Under the pieces are notes generated by a model that saw only the letters and a list, made by a program, of their open reading frames with translations, had not been told where the DNA came from and did not search any database. This document shows positions 35,048 through 43,540 of a stretch of DNA of 64,000 nt, piece after piece. The translations under genes and the position numbers were made by a program. Source of the stretch: Streptomyces aquilus. GTDB taxonomy: Bacteria > Actinomycetota > Actinomycetes > Streptomycetales > Streptomycetaceae. Position 1 is the first letter of the stretch, and each line of letters begins with the position of its first letter. The stretch spans positions 2,108,001 to 2,172,000 of the forward strand of contig NZ_CP034463.1 of the NCBI RefSeq assembly GCF_003955715.1, written 5' to 3'.

Positions 35048-36189
35048 CCGGAGACGGCCTTCGCCCAGCCCTGCCCGAGGACCGTCTTGGCCTTGTCCTG
35101 CTGGGCCTCGGTCGGGAAGGAGGGCGTGCCGGAGACCTTCGGGAGCTTGGCCGCGGCGGTCTTGTCGAGAGTGCCGGCCTTCTCCAGGGCGGTCATCAGG
35201 GCCGGGCGGGCGTAGCCCTTGAGCCACAGGTTCTGGCCCTCGGCGCTGTAGAGGTACTCCTGCCACAGGCGGGCGGCCGCCGGGTGCGGGGCGTCCTTGT
35301 TGATGGCCTGGGAGTAGTACTGGGAGAACTGGCCGTCGCTCGGCACGGCGACCTTCCAGTCCACGCCCTTGGACTTGAACTCGTCGGCGTACCCGGCGTT
35401 GAGGTAGTCCCAGTCGATGCTGATCGGCGTCTCGCCCTTCTCGACGGTGGCCGGGGTGGACTCGACGGGCGTGTAATTGCCGTTGTCCTTCAGCTTCTTG
35501 AAGAAGTCGAGGCCGGGCTGGATGTCGTCGAAGGAGCCGCCGTTCGCGAGCGCGGCCGCCCAGACGCCGCCGAAGGCCGAGCCGGACTTCGTGGGGTTGC
35601 CGTTGAGGGCGACCTGGCCCTTGTACTGCGGCTTGAGCAGGTCGGCGAAGGTGGTGGGGCAGGCCTTGACGCGCTTGGCGTCGCAGCCGATGGAGATGTA
35701 GCCGCCGTAGTCGTTGTACCAGCGGGCCTGCGCGTCCTTCTGCCCGCTCGGGATGTCGGCGAACGAGGCGACCTTGTAGGGCGCGAGGAGCCCCTGCTGT
35801 GCGGCGCTGATCGCGAAGGAGCTGCCGAGGTCGAGGACGTCGGGGGCACGGTCCTGGCCCTTGCGCGACGTCACGGCGTTGATCTCGTCCTGGCTGGCGC
35901 CGTCGGGGTTCTCGACGGCGATCTTGATGCCGTACTTCTTCTCGAACCCGTCGATGAGCGCACCGTAGTTGGCCCAGTCACGGGGCAGGGCGATGGCGTT
36001 GAGCTTGCCCTCCTTCTTGGCCGCCTTGACGAGGGCGTCGAGTCCGCCGAAGTCGGCGGCGGAGGTGGCGGTGGCGGCGTTCTTGCCGTCGGCGGTGGTG
36101 GACGCGGTGTCGGGGGCGGCGCCGCAGGCGCTCAGGGTGAGCGCGGCTATGGCACCGAGGGCGGCGGTTCTCGGCAGGGACAAGGTCAC
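35044..36189 (-). CDS. ABC importer substrate-binding lipoprotein
   Basis: A 381-residue periplasm-side receptor. The lipobox LTLSACG at residues 16-22 gives a lipidated Cys. The mature protein has the two-lobe PotD/FbpA/AfuA fold: an opening block LDALVKAAKKEGKLNAIALPRDWANYGALIDGFEKKYGI, the ligand-lobe segment TPISIDWDYLNAGY, and QYYSQAINKDAPHPAAARLWQEYLYSAEGQNLW near the end. The class binds polyamines, ferric iron, 2-aminoethylphosphonate or hexose phosphates; the HAD partner hints at a phosphorylated ligand. The GTG start (36187-36189) follows GGAGAAG. It is the first gene of a five-gene operon facing a GntR regulator. Confidence 0.9.
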   Translation of the reverse strand: MTLSLPRTAALGAIAALTLSACGAAPDTASTTADGKNAATATSAADFGGLDALVKAAKKEGKLNAIALPRDWANYGALIDGFEKKYGIKIAVENPDGASQDEINAVTSRKGQDRAPDVLDLGSSFAISAAQQGLLAPYKVASFADIPSGQKDAQARWYNDYGGYISIGCDAKRVKACPTTFADLLKPQYKGQVALNGNPTKSGSAFGGVWAAALANGGSFDDIQPGLDFFKKLKDNGNYTPVESTPATVEKGETPISIDWDYLNAGYADEFKSKGVDWKVAVPSDGQFSQYYSQAINKDAPHPAAARLWQEYLYSAEGQNLWLKGYARPALMTALEKAGTLDKTAAAKLPKVSGTPSFPTEAQQDKAKTVLGQGWAKAVSG

Positions 36190-36209
36190 GGCTTCTCCAG
36201 GGCGTTAAG

Positions 36210-36227
36210 AACTTGTCTGAACAAGTT
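36210..36227. promoter_or_regulatory. GntR/HutC-type operator of the ABC operon
   Basis: AACTTGT (36210-36216) and ACAAGTT (36221-36227) are a perfect inverted repeat with a CTGA spacer, beginning 21 bases upstream of the binding-protein gene start. The GT-N-AC layout is that of HutC-subfamily GntR proteins. A second perfect palindrome, GCTGTGCACAGC, lies at 36348-36359 just before the GntR gene and may be its autoregulatory site. Confidence 0.7.
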
Positions 36228-36379
36228 GGCCCCAGTAAGGCTGCCGCTGGTGTCGTCTTCGTAAACACTGAAGAAACCCTGACCCCCGAATTCCGGGCCA
36301 ATCAAGGTCCCCTCCACCCGTCGCCGGATGTCGACTAGGCTGGTCACGCTGTGCACAGCATTCGACTCAGAGGGGAAGC

Positions 36380-37120
36380 ATGGCGGCGCGACACGAAGAG
36401 ATCGCCGACGAACTGCGCCGGGCGATCGACCGCGAGGAGTACACGGTCGGCAGTCGACTGCCCGCCGAGACCGACCTCGCCGCCCACTACGGAGTCTCCC
36501 GAGGCACGGTCCGGCAGGCCGTCGCGGCCCTGACCGCGGAGGGGCTCATCGGCTCCCGCCAGGGCGCCCGCCGCGTGGTGCTGGCCAGCCGCCGCAGCCA
36601 GAGCTTCGCGGAACTGCGCAGCTTCGCCCAGTGGGCACGGGCGATGGGCCGCGAGGCGACGGGCCAGGTGATCGCGCAGGAGTACCGCCCGGCCACCGCC
36701 GAGGACGCCGTACGCCTCCAACTGCGCGCCGGCACACCGGTGTTGCACGTCCTGCGGGTCCGCGGCCTGGACGGCGAACCGGTGCTCCTGGAACGGACGG
36801 TGTACGCCGACTGGATCTCCCCGGCGGTCGAGATCATCGAGCCGGACTGCCCGTCCGTCACCCAACGCCTGTACGACGACACGGGGTTGGTCTTCGCATA
36901 CGGCGAGCATGTCATCGACGCGGTGGCGGCGGGCGCGCAGGACGCGGACCTCCTGTCCGTCCGCCGCACCAGCCCCCTCCTCCGCGTCCGCCGCGTGACG
37001 ACGACCCGCGAGGGCCGCCCGGTGGAGTGGTCGGACGACCGCTACCGCTCGGACGCGGTGAGTTTCAGCGTCCACAACTCGATGGACAACAACGCGCTGG
37101 CGCGGAAGACGGCGGAGTAG
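36380..37120 (+). CDS. GntR-family (HutC/UTRA) transcriptional regulator
   Basis: A 246-residue regulator. The N-terminal winged HTH (residues 1-70) reads IADELRRAIDREEYTVGSRLPAETDLAAHYGVSRGTVRQAVAALTAEGLIGSRQG, a textbook GntR motif. The C-terminal UTRA domain (about 85-240, starting SRRSQSFAELRSFAQWARAMGREATG) binds a small effector, often a phosphorylated sugar or related acid. The gene diverges from the ABC-HAD operon and very probably represses it through the palindrome 36210-36227. Confidence 0.92.
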   Translation: MAARHEEIADELRRAIDREEYTVGSRLPAETDLAAHYGVSRGTVRQAVAALTAEGLIGSRQGARRVVLASRRSQSFAELRSFAQWARAMGREATGQVIAQEYRPATAEDAVRLQLRAGTPVLHVLRVRGLDGEPVLLERTVYADWISPAVEIIEPDCPSVTQRLYDDTGLVFAYGEHVIDAVAAGAQDADLLSVRRTSPLLRVRRVTTTREGRPVEWSDDRYRSDAVSFSVHNSMDNNALARKTAE

Positions 37121-37130
37121 AGGGCCTTTA

Positions 37131-37151
37131 GGGGCGCGGGGAACTGCGCGA
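37131..37151. repeat. Dispersed streptomycete 3'-end repeat, copy 1
   Basis: GGGGCGCGGGGAACTGCGCG followed by A lies 11 bases after the GntR stop. The same 21 bases recur at 45650-45670. I recognise this as a common intergenic repeat at gene ends in Streptomyces; the following Pro/His-like CGACGCACCCGCACCC tract usually accompanies it. The origin and role are unknown. Confidence 0.75.
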
Positions 37152-37200
37152 ACGGCCACGACGCACCCGCACCCGGCGACGCACCGCAACCAGCCGAGCT

Positions 37201-37653
37201 CTACCCCGGCGCCCCCGACGAGAACCGCCTCAGCAACGGCGACAACACCAACACCGACTTGGTCCGCTCCACGAACGGCTCCCCGGCGATCCGCTCCAGG
37301 ACCCGTTCGAAGTGCCGCATGTCAGATGCGAACACCTGCACGATCGCATCCGCATCCCCGGTGACGGTGGACGCCGCCACCACCTCCTGGTACCGCTCAA
37401 GACCCCGCCGGATCGTCTCCGGCGACGTGTTGTGCCGGCAGTAGATCTCGACGAACCCCTCGGTCTCCCACCCCAGCGCCGACGGATCGACCCGCACCGT
37501 GAACCCGGTGATCGCGCCGGTGGCCCGCAGCCGGTCGACGCGTCGTTTCACGGCGGGCGCGGACAGGCCGACGATCTGCCCGATGTCCGCGTAGGAGCGG
37601 CGGGCGTCCTCGGCGAGGGCGTGGACGATGCGTTCGTCGAGATCGTTGAGCAC
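37201..37653 (-). CDS. Lrp/AsnC-family transcriptional regulator
   Basis: A 150-residue regulator: HTH in LNDLDERIVHALAEDARRSYADIGQIVGLSAPAVKRRVDRLRATGAI (residues 2-50), then an effector (RAM) domain with VTGDADAIVQVFASDMRHFERVLERI. A GTG start (37651-37653) follows GAAGG. It begins 10 bases after the stop of a cationic amino-acid permease gene on the same strand, so it is probably its co-transcribed, amino-acid-sensing controller. Paired TTGCG...CGCAA palindromes upstream of the permease are the likely targets. Confidence 0.92.
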   Translation of the reverse strand: MLNDLDERIVHALAEDARRSYADIGQIVGLSAPAVKRRVDRLRATGAITGFTVRVDPSALGWETEGFVEIYCRHNTSPETIRRGLERYQEVVAASTVTGDADAIVQVFASDMRHFERVLERIAGEPFVERTKSVLVLSPLLRRFSSGAPG

Positions 37654-37663
37654 GGTGGGTGGA

Positions 37664-39121
37664 TCAGCCTTCAGATGATGCGAGACGGGAGCGGCGATGG
37701 CCGTATACGAAGTAGAACACGAGCCCGGCCGCCATCCAGACTCCGAAGACCACCCAGGTGACGGCGGACAGGCTGCCCATCATCCACACACAGAACCCGA
37801 GCCCCAGCACGGGCAGCACCGGCGACAGCGGCACCCGGAAGGTGCGCGGCATCTCCGGACGCGTCCGGCGCAGCACCACCACGGCGATGTTGACCAGCCC
37901 GAAGGCGAAGAGCGTGCCGATGCTGGTGGCGTCGGCGAGCTGCCCCAGCGGGATCGCGGCGGCGAGGACACCGCAGAACAGGGACACGATCACCGTGTTG
38001 GCCCGGGGCGCGCCGGTCTTCGGGTGGACGCGCCCGAACACCTTCGGCACCAGCCCGTCCCGGGACATCGCGAAGAGGATGCGGGTCTGGCCGTAGAGCA
38101 CGGTCAGGACGACGCTGGCGATGGCGATGACCGCGCACGCGGCCAGCAGGGTCCCCCAGAAGCTCTGTCCGGTCACGTCCCGCATGATCTGGGCGAGCGC
38201 GGCCTCGGAGTCCCCGAACCGCTCCCAGGGCCTCGCGCCGACGGCCACGGCCGCGACGAGGACGTACAGCGCGGTGACGATGACCAGCGACAGCATGATC
38301 GCGCGCGGCAGGTCGCGCTGGGCGTTCTTCGCCTCCTCGCCGGCGGTGGAGGCGGCGTCGAAGCCGATGTACGAGAAGAACAGCGTCGCCCCGGCCGCGC
38401 TGACGCCCGCCATGCCGAGCGGCATGAAGTGCTCGTAGTTGCCGGAGCGGAAGCCCTGGATGCCGATGGCGCAGAACAGCACCAGCGCACCGATCTTCAC
38501 GACGACCATGACGGTGTTGGCCCGCGCGGACTCGCGCGCCCCGCCCAGCAGGAACGCCATGGCGAGGAGGACGACGATGAGAGCCGGCAGGTTGAAGATG
38601 CCGCCGTCGCCGGGCGGGGCGGACAGCGCGTCCGGGATGGTGACGCCTATGGTCCCGTCGAGCAGCTCGTTCAGGTACTGGCCCCAGCCGACCGCGACGG
38701 CGGCGACCGAGACGCCGTACTCCAGCAGCAGACACCAGCCGCAGACCCAGGCGACCAGTTCGCCCAGGGTTGCGTACGCGTACGAGTACGACGAGCCCGA
38801 GACCGGGATGGTGCCCGCGAGCTCGGCGTAGGACAGGGCCGAGAAGAGGGCCGTCAGTCCGGCGATGACGAAGGACAGGGTGACGGCGGGGCCGGCCTTG
38901 GGCACGGCCTCGCCGAGGACGACGAAGATGCCGGTGCCGAGGGTGGCACCGATGCTGATCATGGTCAGCTGCCACAGCCCGAGGGTGCGGCGCAGACTGC
39001 CGCCCTCGCCCTGGCCGCCCTCGGCGACCAGGCGTTCCACGGGCTTGCGCCGCATGAGGCGCGCACCCAGGCCCGGGGACGGGATGGTGCGGTGGTGCGG
39101 GGGTGCGCCTTGGTCGAGCAC
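37664..39121 (-). CDS. APC-family (cationic amino-acid type) permease
   Basis: A 485-residue permease with about twelve to fourteen helices. The start of the core, GLWQLTMISIGATLGTGIFVVLGEAVPKAGPAVTLSFVIAGLTALFSALSYAEL, is the APC fold's unwound first helix with GxGIF. EVxxxxxxVPKVFGRVHPKTGAPRANT-type sequence (SRDGLVPKVFGRVHPKTGAPRAN) marks the CAT subgroup, which carries Arg/Lys/His-like or related amino acids. The GTG start (39119-39121) has AAGGAG seven bases before. Co-transcribed with the downstream Lrp regulator. Confidence 0.92.
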   Translation of the reverse strand: MLDQGAPPHHRTIPSPGLGARLMRRKPVERLVAEGGQGEGGSLRRTLGLWQLTMISIGATLGTGIFVVLGEAVPKAGPAVTLSFVIAGLTALFSALSYAELAGTIPVSGSSYSYAYATLGELVAWVCGWCLLLEYGVSVAAVAVGWGQYLNELLDGTIGVTIPDALSAPPGDGGIFNLPALIVVLLAMAFLLGGARESARANTVMVVVKIGALVLFCAIGIQGFRSGNYEHFMPLGMAGVSAAGATLFFSYIGFDAASTAGEEAKNAQRDLPRAIMLSLVIVTALYVLVAAVAVGARPWERFGDSEAALAQIMRDVTGQSFWGTLLAACAVIAIASVVLTVLYGQTRILFAMSRDGLVPKVFGRVHPKTGAPRANTVIVSLFCGVLAAAIPLGQLADATSIGTLFAFGLVNIAVVVLRRTRPEMPRTFRVPLSPVLPVLGLGFCVWMMGSLSAVTWVVFGVWMAAGLVFYFVYGHRRSRLASSEG

Positions 39122-39254
39122 GCGCTGACTCCTTCGTCGCTGCGATCGGCGCGGCGGGGACCGGCGGGCAAGGACCACCGAGCGGGGTCCCTGCCACGCC
39201 ACGTACAGCGCATGACCCTATGAGCCAGGGCATCACGGTCGTAATGCAGCAACT

Positions 39255-39290
39255 TTGCGCATACGCGCAAGATCGTTGCGTTCATCGCAA
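39255..39290. promoter_or_regulatory. Paired palindromes, likely Lrp operators
   Basis: TTGCGC-ATAC-GCGCAA (39255-39270) and TTGCG-TTCAT-CGCAA (39276-39290) are two perfect inverted repeats whose centres are about 20.5 bases apart, two helical turns. They lie 134-170 bases upstream of the permease GTG, in the short gap after guaB1. Spaced half-turn sites suit an Lrp octamer. Confidence 0.7.
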
Positions 39291-39334
39291 GCGGGCGCCC
39301 GTTTGTTGCGCGGCCCCGCACAGCGGCGAAGCGC

Positions 39335-40819
<1,485 letters not shown>

Positions 40820-40907
40820 TCAGCCAGGGGGAAGAGCACGTACTTCATTGTCCCATGTCAACCGGAATGCGATGCCCGGACGGATCGTCCAAGCAGGTCA
40901 GAGGGGC

Positions 40908-41210
40908 TTAGGAGGTTCCTCCAAGGGCGAGCGCCACGGAGGCCACGGAAGCCTCCGAGAACACCTCGCGCGCGACCGCCCACTCCTCCGGCCGCGCCTC
41001 GGCGTACGACTCCCAGTGCCGTACGACGACCACGATCCCCGCCTCGACGGCTTCCGCCGGCCAGACGCCCGGGTCGGACAGGACGTCGGCCAGCGCGTCC
41101 CAGTTGCGCCCGAAGTACTCCGGCAGCCGCAGATCCAGGGCGCAGCGCTCCATCAGGCCCGCCTTGTCCGTGACCCCGTCGAGGTCCAGCGTGACCACGA
41201 CCTCCGTCAT
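40908..41210 (-). CDS. Barstar-family RNase inhibitor
   Basis: A 100-residue acidic protein of the barstar family: VVVTLDLDGVTDKAGLMERCALDLRLPEYFGRNWDALADVLSDPGVW contains the signature Y-F-G-x-N-W-D-A-L-x-D, whose Tyr/Trp/Asp face plugs the RNase active site. There is no signal peptide, so it acts in the cytoplasm. Its ATG overlaps the stop of the secreted RNase gene by four bases, the classic toxin-inhibitor layout, here with the toxin first. A GGAGG/CCTCC hairpin spans its stop codon. Confidence 0.9.
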   Translation of the reverse strand: MTEVVVTLDLDGVTDKAGLMERCALDLRLPEYFGRNWDALADVLSDPGVWPAEAVEAGIVVVVRHWESYAEARPEEWAVAREVFSEASVASVALALGGTS

Positions 41211-41566
41211 CTCAGCACCACCCTGAACGAGTCGTAGTGATCATCGGTGTAGTAGATCTCCCCGTCCTCCCCCGTGACGATGCGCCGGGCTCCGCGATCA
41301 CGTGAGCCCGGCGTGGGAACGGTGTACTCGTGGTAGTAGCCGCGTGGGTGCTCGGGCAGCAGCTTCTCGAAGTTCCCGAAGACGGCACCGTCCTTGGCGT
41401 ACGGGAACGGCCCGCCCTCGTCGATGAGTTGGAGCGTCTCACGAGCCTGCACCGGGAGCCGTGACTCCTGGACGGTCGCCATGTCGCCCGTCCCGGAGGA
41501 GCATCCGGCCAGCACCAGCACACACAGCAACACCCGGGAGACGAACCGCAGCAGCATGCGCTCCAC
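41207..41566 (-). CDS. RNase Sa-like guanyl-specific ribonuclease, lipoprotein
   Basis: A 119-residue exported RNase. The signal ends in the lipobox VLAGC (Cys22), so the mature enzyme should be lipid-anchored. The catalytic domain follows RNase Sa closely: GGPFPYAKDGAVFGN, then GYYHEYTVPTPGSRDRGARRIVTG, then YYTDDHYDSF, aligning Glu80, Arg95 and His110 with RNase Sa Glu54, Arg69 and His85. The cysteine pair that makes the RNase Sa disulfide is missing, and the C-terminus stops at FRVVLR. Start taken as GTG 41564-41566; ATG 41555-41557 is an alternative. Coupled to barstar. Confidence 0.9.
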   Translation of the reverse strand: MERMLLRFVSRVLLCVLVLAGCSSGTGDMATVQESRLPVQARETLQLIDEGGPFPYAKDGAVFGNFEKLLPEHPRGYYHEYTVPTPGSRDRGARRIVTGEDGEIYYTDDHYDSFRVVLR

Positions 41567-41597
41567 GCTGCCACGGCCGCCCTCCCTCGACCTTCCG

Positions 41598-42617
41598 TCA
41601 GAGGCCGTCCGGGTCAGCCCGGTTCAGCGCGGGCTTCGGCGTCGGCCCCGCCGCCATCAGCACATCGGCGGCGGACGTGTCCGTGACGAGGCTGGTGACC
41701 AGCCCGGAGCGCAGCACCGCGTCGATCGCCATGGCCTTGCGGGCCCCGCCCGCGATCGCCACGACCTCGGGGATACGGCGGAGCTGGTCGGCCTTGACCG
41801 TGATGCACCGCTCGCCCAGGTCCCGGCCCACCCGGCGCCCCTGGGCGTCGAAGAGGTGCGCGGACATCTCGGCGGCGACGCCGAGGGAGGCGTAGTGCGC
41901 CCGTTCCTCGTCGCTGAGCATGTCGTGCACCGTGGAGATGCCCGGCTCCCAGGAGCCGATCGACACACAGGCGACGGTCACCTTGTCGAAGTACTCGAAC
42001 GCGCGCGCGATCCCGGTCTGGTTGCGCAGCGCTGCCGCGGTGGCCGCGTCCGGCAGCAGCATCGGCGCGTAGATGGGGTGAGCGTCCCCGCCCGACACCT
42101 GGGCCGCACGCCGTACCGCCTCCACCGAACCGCGCTCGGCGGTCCCGGCGTCGTACACGCCCGTCAGCTGCACCACCGTGCACGGCGGCAGCCGGTCGAG
42201 GGCGGCCGCCATATGGATGGTGGACCGGCCCCAGGCGAGCCCCAGGACGTCGCCCTCGTTGACGAGCTCGCCGAGCAGGTCCGCGGCCGTCTCACCGAGG
42301 TTCTCGGGATCGGGCGACTCCTCGGCGTCCGCCGGGGACTCCACCACGACGGCGTGCCTGAGGCCGTACCGGGCGCGCAGCGCGTCCGAGCGCTCGGCGT
42401 CCAGCTCGGCCGGGACGCGGATCTCGATCCGTACGAGATCCCGTTCGAGGGCGGTCTCCAGGACCCTGGCCACCTTGAAGCGGCTCACGCCGAACTCCTC
42501 GGCGATCTGGATCTTCGATTTGCCCTCGAGGTAGAAGCGGCGGGCCATGGCCGCCGCCTGCACCAGCTCAGCGGGTCCCATCCGCATGGCTGACCGGCCC
42601 GCCGACATACCCGACAC
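41598..42617 (-). CDS. SorC/DeoR-type sugar-binding transcriptional regulator
   Basis: A 339-residue regulator. The N-terminal HTH (residues about 20-65) reads MARRFYLEGKSKIQIAEEFGVSRFKVARVLETALERDLV, and the C-terminal DeoR/SorC sugar-binding domain (about 75-330) contains DVLGLAWGRSTIHMAAAL and CVSIGSWEPGISTVHDMLSDEE. These respond to phosphorylated sugars. It lies 102 bases downstream of rpe, same strand, so a pentose-phosphate signal is plausible. The GTG at 42615-42617 follows GAGGAG; an upstream GTG at 42641 is possible but has no site. Confidence 0.9.
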   Translation of the reverse strand: MSGMSAGRSAMRMGPAELVQAAAMARRFYLEGKSKIQIAEEFGVSRFKVARVLETALERDLVRIEIRVPAELDAERSDALRARYGLRHAVVVESPADAEESPDPENLGETAADLLGELVNEGDVLGLAWGRSTIHMAAALDRLPPCTVVQLTGVYDAGTAERGSVEAVRRAAQVSGGDAHPIYAPMLLPDAATAAALRNQTGIARAFEYFDKVTVACVSIGSWEPGISTVHDMLSDEERAHYASLGVAAEMSAHLFDAQGRRVGRDLGERCITVKADQLRRIPEVVAIAGGARKAMAIDAVLRSGLVTSLVTDTSAADVLMAAGPTPKPALNRADPDGL

Positions 42618-42719
42618 GGCCATCTCCTCACTGCTGTTCACACTCTGGATTCGCCGTTCATCCTTGCAGATCCGGCGGACTTGATCAGCCCTGATGGGAG
42701 CCGTTCACGTTCCTGTGGC

Positions 42720-43406
42720 TCAGTGGCCGCATGCCCAGCTCGCCTTGGCGGTGGCCCCTTCCGCTTGGTTGCGCAGTGCACGTACCGCCTCGGCCGGGTC
42801 AGACGCGTTGTAGACGGCCGAACCGGCGACGAAGACGTCCGCGCCGGCGTCGGCACACCGCTCGATGGTGGAGGCCGCGACCCCGCCGTCCACCTGGAGC
42901 CACAGTTCGAGACCGTGCTTGCTGATCAACTCGCGGGTGCGGCGGATCTTCGGGAGCATGATGTCGAGAAACGCCTGGCCCCCGAAGCCCGGCTCCACGG
43001 TCATGATCAGCAGCATGTCGAGCTCGGGGAGCAGATCCTCGTACGGCTCGATGGGCGTCGCGGGCTTCAGCGCCATGGAGGCGCGGGCGCCCTTGGCGCG
43101 GATCTCCCGGGCGAGCCGGACCGGGGCGGCGGCGGCCTCGACGTGGAAGGTGACGGAACCGGCCCCCGCCTCGACGTACTGGGGCGCCCACCGATCGGGG
43201 GCCTCGATCATCAGATGGCAGTCCAGCGGAGTGTCCGTCGCACGGGCCAGCGACTCTACGACCGGCACGCCGAGCGTGAGGTTCGGGACGAAATGGTTGT
43301 CCATGACGTCGACGTGGAGCCAGTCGGCTCCCTCCACCGCCTTCGCCTCGTCCGCGAGGCGGGCGAAGTCTGCGGACAGGATGCTGGGGTTGATCTGCAC
43401 GGCCAT
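42720..43406 (-). CDS. rpe: Ribulose-phosphate 3-epimerase
   Basis: A 228-residue TIM-barrel metalloenzyme that interconverts ribulose-5-phosphate and xylulose-5-phosphate. All motifs are intact: [33 protein letters not shown] (metal His/Asp), [30 protein letters not shown], and [32 protein letters not shown] (phosphate loop). It supplies ribulose-5-phosphate, which also feeds riboflavin synthesis. The ATG is at 43404-43406; a dre-like core lies 40 bases upstream. Confidence 0.97.
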   Translation of the reverse strand: MAVQINPSILSADFARLADEAKAVEGADWLHVDVMDNHFVPNLTLGVPVVESLARATDTPLDCHLMIEAPDRWAPQYVEAGAGSVTFHVEAAAAPVRLAREIRAKGARASMALKPATPIEPYEDLLPELDMLLIMTVEPGFGGQAFLDIMLPKIRRTRELISKHGLELWLQVDGGVAASTIERCADAGADVFVAGSAVYNASDPAEAVRALRNQAEGATAKASWACGH

Positions 43407-43445
43407 GACCCAAGCCTCCCACGTCCGGGCACGAATGTTCGCGCC

Positions 43446-43456
43446 GGTCCAGACCT
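43446..43456. promoter_or_regulatory. DasR-like core in the rpe-MMPL gap
   Basis: GGTCCAGACCT matches the core of the chitinase direct-repeat consensus and contains the perfect 4-2-4 palindrome GGTC-CA-GACC. The outer bases fit poorly. It is 40 bases upstream of rpe and 85 upstream of the MMPL gene. Weak evidence on its own. Confidence 0.3.
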
Positions 43457-43540
43457 AAGCCGTTCAACGGATGTTGCTCCGGGACGGTACGTGCCATATT
43501 GGGCCGCCGACCGTGCGGGCGAGCGGCTGCGGGGGTGGCC

